Source of the DNA: Saprolegnia diclina VS20
Taxonomy: Eukaryota; Oomycota; Saprolegniomycetes; Saprolegniales; Saprolegniaceae
Assembly (NCBI RefSeq): GCF_000281045.1
Contig: NW_008246075.1
Span: forward strand, 715,344-779,343
Direction: 5' to 3'
Length of the DNA: 64,000 nucleotides
Below are positions 21,753 through 30,176 of this stretch, in pieces. The notes under the pieces are model-generated. The model ran no database searches and was not told the DNA's origin. It saw nothing but the letters and a program-made list of their open reading frames with translations. The stretch's first letter is position 1; each line of letters opens with the position of its first letter. The translations under genes and the position numbers were made by a program.

Positions 21753-21828
21753 ATTGGTCCATGCAATGTGTATGTCACGCTGTATCGCACCAATCCCAGA
21801 GTGGTGTCTGGATCCACTTTTGGCCAAT
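21753..21828. promoter_or_regulatory. CCAAT-box cluster upstream of the methyltransferase-like gene
   Basis: ATTGG at 21753-21757, CCAAT at 21790-21794 and CCAAT at 21824-21828, spaced about 35 bp, lie 37-112 bp upstream of the start codon. This fits binding by an NF-Y type factor, which eukaryotes share; occupancy is inferred. Confidence 0.5.
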
Positions 21829-23059
21829 CAGAGCAATGTCCCAATATGCCCCAATGCGCCAGCACATCCACGCGCATACGAGCGACTTGGCATGATGCTA
21901 CTACCTATGCACGCACGCTCGAAGCGAGGGTCGAACGTAAAGAAACCTGTGCATCCAAGCACGTACCACTGCGCTCATCGCATATACCCAAAGCTTCCAA
22001 GCGGGTTCGTGATCGAGGCAATCCACGCTACAGCAGCCGAGCCTTTCTCGTTGCCTCCAAGCTGGCATGTCTACTACGTACGCAAAGCAGACACAATGGA
22101 ACCACGATGAAGAGCGTGCCTCTCAGCTGCGGAACAATTGACGAGGTCGACCAGTGCAGACCCAGACCTTGTGGTTGACATGCGTTGGGATATTCCAATC
22201 ATACTGGTCACAAAATGGGTCTTCCTGCGGGCCAATAGAAACGTCTGCGAAATGGACTGACGCCACAACATGTCGCTCCCAAGCGCAGCGCTGGACCGAA
22301 CGATGGCTCCTCCCTTGGCTGTACGTGTAGCGTATGCAGTGTGCTTGAGCAATTCGACGAGTCGACTATGTACAGTACTATGCTCGTAGACTCTGGAACG
22401 GGACAGTCGCCAAACCCGTTTTTCTTGGCACTCTTGGGACACGGGCGACACGGCCTTCAAACCACCGGCTGGAGTGCGATGGAGCTCCAGAAGAAGCTTG
22501 CATCGATGTGTAATCTGTAGAAGTGGGCCATCTACCGCATTTGCTGCACGAGGGGCGCGAGTACGATGGCATTGCTCTAGGACGCGACGAAGAGGCCCAT
22601 GCTCGAAGCTATCGGCCGCCGCAACGAGCCCGCCCCCGTTCGATTTTCACCACACACTCACACTTGCAGCACGTGTTGACGTGGGTACCTGGATTATGTG
22701 TCATCCAACTTGAAGTTCAATGGGTGAAAAACGGCGCCAAACAAAAACAAGCGCCGAACCTGCTTTAAGTGCACCACGCAAAGAAGCCCGCGCGCGATGC
22801 ATAGACCCGTGCATCGCCTTCTATGTGCGCTGTCGCCAGCTTCGCTTCCCGCATTGACGACATGGCCGGTGTCACTCGCCCGTGTGAAACGTGGGCCGCG
22901 TGTGGGAATTCCACTGCGACACGTGGGAAATGCCACTTGGAGCTTGTCCCATGGGCTTGGAGCCTGGGATATTCACTGCATTTCTCACGTCCGGGATTAC
23001 ACAGCCGACGCATCTCATTGGGTGACGACGCCGCGCTTGGCCATTCTGCCAAATTGACC
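21829..23059. other. Intergenic; one interrupted protein-like stretch
   Basis: No intact gene was recognised. A plus-strand frame from 22369 reads 47 codons (SGTGQSPNPFFLALLGHG region) to a TAG, then continues in frame after it (KWAIYRICCTRG) to a second TAG and beyond. It may be a decayed gene or missed exons. The rest shows only scattered short frames. Confidence 0.45.
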
Positions 23060-23539
23060 ATGCTGATGAAGCGCGAACACCCGGCCGACACGCTCCACGC
23101 CGGACCGTCCAAGCGCGCCAAGCCCGAGCCCGCGTCCGCGCTCATGTGGAGCTCGATACCGCCGCTCGCCAAACTCACGCTCGCCTTCTCGACCGTCCTC
23201 TCGCACCAGGCCAAGGCCCTCGACGTGCTCCAGGCCACGCGGGAGTGGGACGTGGCGCGCAACCTCCTCCTCAAGACCGAAGTCACGCGCAAGTACATTG
23301 CCAAGGAGCGCCAGCGCTACATTGTCGCGATGAATGCGCTCCGTGGTGCGCTCGAACCACCGGCGCCCAAGCGCGCACGCAAGTCGGTGCGGTTTTCGCC
23401 GGTGGTGACTGTGTGCGTCGCGCCCGACGTGGACCGGTCGAGCCCGGTGACGGAGCCGCCGTCCATGGACGAGCTCCTCGTCATCAAGGCCGTCGGGCTT
23501 CGCGGCATTCCGCGCCAGAATTTTTCCGAGCTGTGGTGA
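23060..23539 (+). CDS. Small basic protein with an RVxF-like motif
   Basis: An intronless 159-codon gene. The N-terminus has a bipartite basic cluster (KREHP...PSKRAKPEP) that could direct nuclear import, followed by a helical segment (KLTLAFSTVLSHQAKALDVLQ, TRKYIAKERQRYIVAMNAL) and the run KRARKSVRFSPVVTV. The KSVRF core fits the [R/K]-x-V-x-F docking motif for protein phosphatase 1, flanked by basic residues on the left as in many true PP1 partners. No catalytic domain is present. A PP1-binding regulator is possible, but the motif is short and common by chance. Confidence 0.6.
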   Translation: MLMKREHPADTLHAGPSKRAKPEPASALMWSSIPPLAKLTLAFSTVLSHQAKALDVLQATREWDVARNLLLKTEVTRKYIAKERQRYIVAMNALRGALEPPAPKRARKSVRFSPVVTVCVAPDVDRSSPVTEPPSMDELLVIKAVGLRGIPRQNFSELW

Positions 23540-24032
23540 CCTCGCGCAGATCGTATGCGCGCGTCTTATTTATTCTTATCGTCGCTGCCTGTCGAGCAGT
23601 ATCTATCGTAGCCTCTCTGTCCTATCCGTATGCGCGCTTAATACAACTACACTGCGTGCTTCTTCCTCTTGTCACTTCAGACTTGTACTCAGAGTCCGCG
23701 TATCCTTCAGAGGACTCTATCAGACACCTCGGCTCGGCAGCACTGGTGTGTGTGCGTCAAGTCTACACGCCCAACGCACCTCGTATGGTACATGGCAGTG
23801 GTCAGAAGAAGAACGACGTGCGGTAAAGCGACGTTTGGCGGCAGCTGCGATGAACGTTTGCATTGCGACCCATCCACCACTGCCGACCCGACAGGCGGCC
23901 ACGTCGTTTCTTCGCCCGGTAGACACGTCATCCGCAGTCGCCAGCGTCCGTACGACTTGGTGCTTCGTTGAAATGAGTTATTTAATGGCCTTCTTCGTTG
24001 ACTAGTGTCGCACTCGACGTCTCCAGAGTTCG
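23540..24032. other. Intergenic between convergent genes, no gene seen
   Basis: About 490 bp between the stops of the small basic protein and the CAP gene. Frames on both strands lack recognisable motifs. It presumably holds the two 3' ends. Confidence 0.5.
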
Positions 24033-25333
24033 TCACGTCGACGCCGGCGGCGCAGCGACGCCCCACGTGCCCGACTTGATTTGGCTCGAGCCATCTGGGT
24101 TCGTCACCATCACCTCAATCTAGTACAAAAGCACAATGATCGAGCTTCGACGACGGTAGCAGAACGTACGGAGCCAGGCTTGTAGTTGAGGCCGACGGTT
24201 TGCGTCGGCGAGTGCGCGAGGATGTCGCGGACTTCGATCTTGAGCTCCTCAAACGGAATGCTCTGCAGAATGAGTTCGACGTCGGGTGTCAATTCGCCCT
24301 TGACCGTCACTTGCTTGGGCTCCTTGAGCTTCTCGACTAGACACGACAATCGATCCATAGTATGTACAAGAAGACAACATTCAAATGTCGAACCGAGAGG
24401 CCCAAACCCGCCGGAAAAGTCGAGGACGCACACCGACTTTTGAAACTTGTGCATACTCGTTCCGACGCCGAGCGTCGTAAACTTGGCATCGAGGAGGCTC
24501 AAACGGTCGTCGCGGCTCGGAACACCGTCGTCAATGAGTAGCTGCAGCACGATATTGCGCGGCTTGGAGAGCCCGAACGCCAAGAGCTCTGCACTTACAG
24601 CTTAGTCGCTTACTCATGACGGTCGTAGTACCGCCCACGGAGCCCTTCCACTCGCCATATCGATCGAGGCGCTGCACCATCGAGCTGCCATCTGCATCGC
24701 GTCTGTGCCAACTGAAAAGAGAGTGGTCGTTGCTACCTTGCCCCGTATGGCTCACGGTGCCGTGGTCGCCGAGGTCTGCTGCATGGTCTTGCGCAGCCTT
24801 GGAGAGATTCCCATCGAGCATGAGCGGCAGCAGCGCGGTCTGTTGCTTGAGGAAGGCAATGCAGTCTTGAACCTAGTCATCGCGTGAGCGCAAAGTTGTG
24901 AGTGAGAAGAAGCATACGGCGGTCGCGCCTTCGTCGGTCTGTAGTCGAATGCTCTCGGAAGGAATCGTGAGGATCTTATCCTCAAAGTGCTTGAGCATCT
25001 CTTCGCAGTGCGCGACGAAGCCCCTGGGGTTGGTACGCAGCGCGTTGATCTCGGCGGCAACGCTGACCGCCATCGTGTCGAGCGTCGCTTCAGGCGCCGT
25101 AGAGTCGACGGCTACGTTGGGCGCTGCAACGCTGCCAAACGAGTCGGCGCGAAGAGCGCTCTTGGCCTCGGCGATGAGGCGGTCGACGCGCGCCGGATCC
25201 TTCTTCATGGCCTACTCCAGATGCGGTCGGCGCCATGTAGCAGTGGCCTGGCCTGACGCACCTCCTTCAAGATGTTGACCAAGATCGCATCGTCCGTCTT
25301 GCCGATGACGTCGGAGGATACAGCGCTGCCCAT
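24033..25333 (-). CDS. CAP-domain (SCP/PR-1 fold) protein with N-myristoylation signal
   Basis: About seven exons. Exon 1 encodes MGSAVSSDVIGKTDD, a good N-myristoylation start (Gly-2, Ser-6). The CAP domain follows: VAAEINALRTNPRGF, LMLDGNLSKAAQDHAADLGDHGTVSHTG, DGSSMVQRLDRYGEWKG, IVLQLLIDDGVPSRDDRLSLLDAKFTTLGVG and CVLDFSGGFG. This is the branch of CAP proteins in which the domain is followed by a C-terminal beta-type domain, here ending in VMVTNPDGSSQIKSG. The usual secreted CAP proteins carry signal peptides; this one has none and is predicted to sit on the cytosolic face of a membrane. A 45-nt intron within the SHTG/DGSS segment restores the expected family sequence. The join after TTTVM leaves a very short intron and is the least certain part. 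Confidence 0.8.
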
Positions 25334-25600
25334 GATGGTGGCTTTTCTAGGATCGTTTTGGGTTCTGTTTGGTTTTTCCAAAACTCATATTTTTATCACA
25401 TGGGGTTCGTATGCAATATTTTAGACGCTGGCGGCATGGCAATTGCTACAACCGTCTCCAGAGCCTCGTTTCTCATACTATTGCGACCATATTGAGACAC
25501 TAATCATAAATATTGTACGATAGAGATAGTCTTGAGATATTAAAAAGGTTTTGATTGGCTGGATAAATTGTCGACCTAACTTCAAGTCACTTTCGAGGAT

Positions 25601-26985
25601 ATGCTTCGCAGCCGATCGCCCCGCTGGCTCGCCACCGCTCGCTCCATGTCGTCGCTCCGCCCGCTCGTGACGAGCCATGACATCCAGTCGCTTGCCGCCG
25701 AAGGCAAGTCCGTCCGCTTTGTCGATGCTTCCTGGTTTGCTGAGCAGCATCTCGTCTGCCTCGTCCTATCGTTCGTCTTAGGTACCTTGACAAGGCTCGC
25801 AACGGCCACGATGAGTTCCTGCAGGAGCGCCTTCCTGGCGCTGTCTACTTTGATATTGACGCCATCAAGGACACCGCGTCGCCGTTGCCGCACATGCTGC
25901 CGCCACGTACGTGGAAGCACCTTTGACGCGTCTCAACGACAGTGTAGCGTCGCTCTTTGCATCGGCGATGAACGAGTTTGGCATCGCGAATGACACGACC
26001 GTCGTTGTCTACGGTGGCGCCAACTGCTTTAGGTACATTGCACGATTTGTTGCAGCGAGCCATGGTCACGACGTGAATAGCCCCGCGCGCTGCTGGTGGA
26101 CGTTCAAGTACTTTGGCCACGCCCGCGTCCATGTTCTCAACGGTTCGTGCGGCTTCCTTATACATGGCGGCACTGGCGGCGTAGGCGGGTTGACGCAGTG
26201 GAAGAAGGACGGGCATGCCGTCGAGGAAGGCCTGCCGTCGCCTCCCGCACCCACGACGGGCTACGTGGCCACGCCAGATGCGCGCCTTGTCTTGACGGCC
26301 GAGCAGGTTTATGATCCGATCGTCGACCGCTCCCTGAGCGTCGGCTGGTAGGTCCTCAAGCTCTTATCGTCGACGAATCAAGTCATTGACGCGCGTGGGC
26401 CCGGCCGGTTCACGGGCAAGGACCCGGTGCGTGCTCGTTGGTCAAATTGTAAATGGCATTGTCGGAACAGGAACCTCGCGCGGGTGTTCGTGGCGGACAC
26501 ATGCCGGGCGCGATCAACACGCCGTTTTCGCACGTTCTGACGCCGGACGACTATTCGGTACTATTGCTTGCCGGCGGTCGGGGCTAGTAGCTAAGTAGCT
26601 CGCTGTAGGTCTTTCGCGACCCCGCAACGATTCGCTCGAACTTTGAGGCCAGCGGTGGGCTTCGAACAAGCTAACGTGCTGCTCATGCTGCTCTGTCGTG
26701 TAGGCGTGCGCATCGGCGATGCGGGCACGGTCATCGCCACGACGTACGACGGCCTGTCCTTCCTCTTTTCGTTGGCTCACGTGTCGGTCCGCAGGTGCGG
26801 GTCGGGCGTCACGGCGGCGGTGCTTACGCTGGGACTGCACGTGCTCGATGTCCCCCTCGAACGGTGCGTTCGCACTCCAAAGAAGCTTACCTCGACCAAT
26901 ATGATCTTATAGGGTCCCTGTGTACGACGGGTCGTGGTCCGAATGGGGCACGCGCGACGACCTGCCTGTGACAAAGGACATGTAG
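25601..26985 (+). CDS. 3-mercaptopyruvate/thiosulfate sulfurtransferase (double rhodanese)
   Basis: About ten exons joined by introns of 40-60 nt. The product of roughly 300 residues starts with an Arg/Ser-rich, acid-poor leader (MLRSRSPRWLATARSMSS) that looks like a mitochondrial presequence. Rhodanese domain 1 shows VRFVDASWYLDKARNG, RLPGAVYFDIDAIKD, SPLPHMLPP, RCWWTFKYFGHARVHVLNGG and LTQWKKDGHAVEEG. Domain 2 shows NQVIDARGPGRFTGKDPEP, GHMPGAINTPF, then the active-site loop CGSGVTAAVLTLGL and the ending VYDGSWSEWGTRDDLPV. The CGSGVT loop is that of mercaptopyruvate sulfurtransferases such as bacterial SseA, and differs from the CRKGVT of thiosulfate-preferring rhodaneses. The enzyme passes sulfur from 3-mercaptopyruvate to thiol acceptors. 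Low doubt on identity; exon edges follow the family alignment. Confidence 0.92.
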
Positions 26986-27152
26986 TGGACCTTGGACTGA
27001 GGAAGCAATCGCTGGCGACCGTCGTCGGTCGCAGTTCCATCGCCTTAACATGTCGCTGACATTCGTTGTCCCACGCCTTGCAGCGATATGTCAAGCACGC
27101 TAATGCGACGTCGTCCTCATCACGTGCATTACAAAGACACACTGCATGAGCT

Positions 27153-27353
27153 CTAGACAACGTCGACGATGGATTGTTCGCTGGCGCCGACGGGCGTGCC
27201 GAGGTTGCGGTAAATGGTCCCTTCTACGACGACCGTGTCCTTGTCGTTGCGCTCGTCTTCCGACGCAGCTGCCCCGCGCACCTTCCACGCAATTGCCGCG
27301 ACGGCCGCGACGCACGCTGCACCGGCCACACCCGAAAGCACATTCGACAGCAT
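27153..27353 (-). CDS. Small single-span membrane protein (66 aa)
   Basis: A complete 66-codon frame from a true ATG. Residues 5-23 form one hydrophobic, Ala/Val-rich helix (VLSGVAGAACVAAVAAIAW) followed by a basic residue, an acidic linker (SEDERNDKD) and VVVEGTIYRNLGTPV. The form suits a tail facing the matrix or cytosol. No family was recognised. The clear membrane helix and codon use favour a real gene. Confidence 0.5.
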   Translation of the reverse strand: MLSNVLSGVAGAACVAAVAAIAWKVRGAAASEDERNDKDTVVVEGTIYRNLGTPVGASEQSIVDVV

Positions 27354-28658
27354 CGCGTGTGGTATCTTGTTGGAATTTGCTAACTGGCGATAATTCGGGT
27401 CTGGCGACTGCAGTGTAGAAGCTTGGGCACAGCCGATTCTCTACCGTCCAAATCTCTACGGCATACACATCGCCAGTTGGCGAGCGCGATCCGACCAGAC
27501 CGGTCCTCGTTGTTATCTGGTCGAGACGGGGCCCAAGTAGCTTGGAGTACCCGCTCCGTCGCGTGTGGCTTGAGGATGGGCGGACGCCACTTTTTTGTAC
27601 ACGGCCGGCGCACATCCCTGGGGCAAAGATAGACGATATCATTTTTATACCGGCCGACGAGAACATCAACTTGACACTTTCTTATATTTAATTAGGATGC
27701 GCTCGTCGGCAACAGCGAACGACATCGTGGCGCAGCGCACGCGAGCGAGCGACGAGCACGAGGGCAGGAAGGTATAATAGTAGCTTGGAAGCTTGGGATC
27801 GGTCGCTGATGCAAGGGCGTGGACTGTGGTAAACAAACTGGCGTGCGACAATGCTTGCAGTCACGCGCCACATACGCGGGTCGTTGCGCAGTGGAAAGAA
27901 GATACGCGTGGTATCTTTCGAGCGGCTCAAAAAGCTTATCTCTGGCGCAACACGAATGGCGGCGCCATGGGTTCGATGGAAGCTTGCATGGAGGCAGCAC
28001 ATCTTCCACCGTTCGCGTTCAGCGATTCCTCGCTTGCTAGGGACGTCGCCACGTAGGCGCCTTCGAGAAGAAGTCGGTACGTGCTTTGCGGGGGCAATAA
28101 TATTCGAGAAACGATCACGAGTATATTATTTCTCGATATTTTTTTAAATTGGTGACGAAACACTTGCGCGGCCACAATCGTGTTCACGCGACGTCGCGCG
28201 CAAATTAATATAATAAAATACCAACTTTTAATGTATCGTACAGCGCGAGACCTTTCCTCGAGAGAGTTCGAGACACCTCGATGGGCCTACTCCCTCACTG
28301 CGACGTCCCGGACGAATGCTTCCATAAATGTCGCTGTGGGCCCGAGTGTTTATGCAAGCACGCCATAGTTTGCCGTGGAGTGGCCGACACATCCGGAGTG
28401 GGCAAGTCCTTGGAACCTGGCGTGCGTCCGCGGTGCAGAGAGAAGAGCTGGGCAGGTGGGATTACACATACAAACCACCAGCGAATTGCTGCTTGAATTC
28501 GTGTGGCAAGAGTGGTGGTCCTTTATAAAATTCGAGACCCGATTTTGTGGGCGTCATCACACTTATTTGGCCACTGTCCCACGGTGCATTTATTTATTTT
28601 ATATTCGGTTTTTAAAATATTGGGCCGTCGCAAATCTTTGGTCATTTCCAATATTGCC
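27354..28658. other. Intergenic, AT-richer, with one tentative gene
   Basis: About 1.3 kb between the small membrane protein and the Cys-rich protein gene. AT-rich patches lie near 28130-28160, 28200-28230 and 28590-28620. Apart from the tentative gene at 27697-28056, nothing convincing is seen. Confidence 0.45.
27697..28056 (+). CDS. Tentative two-exon hypothetical protein
   Basis: An ATG at 27697 opens MRSSATANDIVAQRT, followed by a donor-like GTATAA. A second open stretch ending at 28056 reads VVNKLACDNACSHAP, VVAQWKEDTRGIFRAAQKA and AHLPPFAFSDSSLARD, which looks protein-like. The phase of a simple join is not satisfied, so the exon pairing is a guess. Unknown family. Confidence 0.25.
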
Positions 28659-29228
28659 ATGTCCGTTGCAACCTACAACAGCAGCAGCTCGGTGGCCTTC
28701 CCGGTGCACTTTTCGACGTCGACGATTTCCCCCAAGAACGCCTCGAGCACGCCCATGATGATGCGCCACCCCAACTCCAGCTCCTCCAGCGCGGCCGTCC
28801 GCCCTGGCTTCCGCGGCAAGTGCCGCTACAAGAGCGGCCGCTGCCCCAACGAGCGCACGCTCAAGTTCAACGGCGAAGTCCACACAATGTGCGAAGAGCA
28901 CCGCATTCGCCACAACAACAACCAGCGCAAGTCCGACATGAAGCGCCGGGTCAAGAAGCATCCCGAGCCCGCGACGCACTCGTTTGTCCTGCAAAAGCGT
29001 GAAGTGCAAAAGGCGCTGCCCGGCTTGCACTCGCCCAAGACCCCGACGAGCGCGTGCGAAGTACGCGACGCGACGACGCCCGAGCGCTTCTCGCCCATGC
29101 ACGTGCCGTGCACTGACTTTGAGCTCGAGACGTCGCGGACGATGTCGACCGAAGTCGTGCTTTCGATGGAAGAGCTCGAGATCCTCCACTCGATCCTTGG
29201 CCTTGACGACGAAGAGCTCGCGCTTTAA
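28659..29228 (+). CDS. Cys/His-rich basic protein, possible zinc-binding nuclear factor
   Basis: An intronless 189-codon gene. A Ser-rich N-terminus leads to the core RGKCRYKSGRCPNERTLKF, MCEEHRIRHNNNQRKSDMKRR, with Cys-x6-Cys and, about 16 residues on, Cys-x2-His: four possible zinc ligands followed by a strongly basic helix that could bind DNA or act as a nuclear signal. The C-terminus is acidic (MEELEILHSILGLDDEELAL), like an activation segment. I recognise similar Cys-Asn-Arg...Cys-x2-His-Arg cores from oomycete hypothetical proteins, but no function is established. The ATG at 28659 is preferred to the alternative-codon starts upstream. Confidence 0.6.
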   Translation: MSVATYNSSSSVAFPVHFSTSTISPKNASSTPMMMRHPNSSSSSAAVRPGFRGKCRYKSGRCPNERTLKFNGEVHTMCEEHRIRHNNNQRKSDMKRRVKKHPEPATHSFVLQKREVQKALPGLHSPKTPTSACEVRDATTPERFSPMHVPCTDFELETSRTMSTEVVLSMEELEILHSILGLDDEELAL

Positions 29229-29933
29229 GCCCCCCCGCCCATAATTTAACCCCGTACGATAGCTTCTTATAAAATACCCCAAGTTTTAATTTCAATTTAC
29301 GCGTCCACCAACTGAATTCTCGCAACCACGGAAGCCATCCAAGCCACGTCGTTCGGACCGACACCAGTCCACCGTCGACACGACGAGCAGCACCCACGAC
29401 CCAGGAGCTTTATATATTTTCCGACCGTTGTATATTTGCGTGGCACCAACATCCATTCGCAAACATCCAAGAGGAGCGAAAGGGCATTTCTCTTCCGTTG
29501 CGCGTGCAATGCAACGGCGGCCCGCCACGTCATGGTGCCGGCGACCATGCGGTCGCGTGCAGTGATACGCGCGCAACTGCCGCCGAAGGGACGCAGCCGC
29601 CAAGCCTCGCGAACGAGTGTACGTACAGCTGCGCCCAGCTCCAAGAACACCACCCGCGCGCTGTCGGAAGAAAAAAGAACGGTGCTAACTCACCAAGTGG
29701 TTGCTATCATTCACATCTAGTAAAATCGTACTCGGCCAAGTTGAAGTCGTCGACATTCTTGGGAACCGTCTTGTGGACAGGAGGTGGGTCGTGTCCAACG
29801 AACTCTATTGGGGATGATGATGATGGCGCCGAGCGTATATGCTATGGGTTCCGTCGCGTGGGCCACCGAAGCGCCTTGTCTTCGGTAGTCGCACGCTGCT
29901 GTCGCAGGACACCCCACGTCATCGACCACCTGG
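29229..29933. other. Intergenic, no gene seen
   Basis: Overlapping frames of 90-190 codons occur on both strands, but none has recognisable motifs or a consistent exon chain. An AT-rich patch follows the preceding gene's stop. Confidence 0.45.
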
Positions 29934-30143
29934 ATTGGCCACAATCGACGCCAAATCTTTGCATTGCACCAATCGGGCTTGCACACGCGCGCCTTTTCGC
30001 AAACACGCTGCACTTTTTGACCAATCGCAGGCGCGATCACCCCGTCGGGGATTGGTTCAAATCCACATGATTGCGTAAATTGCACCAATCGTAGCGCGCG
30101 AAACTCTCGGCTTTTTAGCCAATCCGAAGCGTCGACACCCAAT
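29934..30143. promoter_or_regulatory. Array of seven CCAAT/ATTGG boxes upstream of VPS51
   Basis: ATTGG at 29934 and 30051 and CCAAT at 29969, 30021, 30084, 30119 and 30139 form seven boxes in 210 bp. Most are followed by CG or CC (CCAATCG, CCAATCC). The last is 34 bp before the ATG at 30177. The density and regular spacing of 20-50 bp suggest a CCAAT-driven promoter. Confidence 0.6.
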
Positions 30144-30176
30144 CCGACCGTTTTGCGGCGACTGCGATCGGCGGCG

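Noticed and set aside
21900..22460. 128-codon minus-strand frame
   Set aside because: No domain, starts from a non-conserved codon and overlaps an equally weak plus-strand frame.
29297..29720. Overlapping frames of 95-118 codons on both strands
   Set aside because: Neither shows a hydrophobic pattern, motif or exon chain; probably chance in GC-rich DNA.
30035..30070. tRNA-like GGTTCAAATCC word
   Set aside because: It resembles a T-arm, but no A box, D-arm, anticodon arm or acceptor stem was found around it; the bases belong to a CCAAT/ATTGG array.
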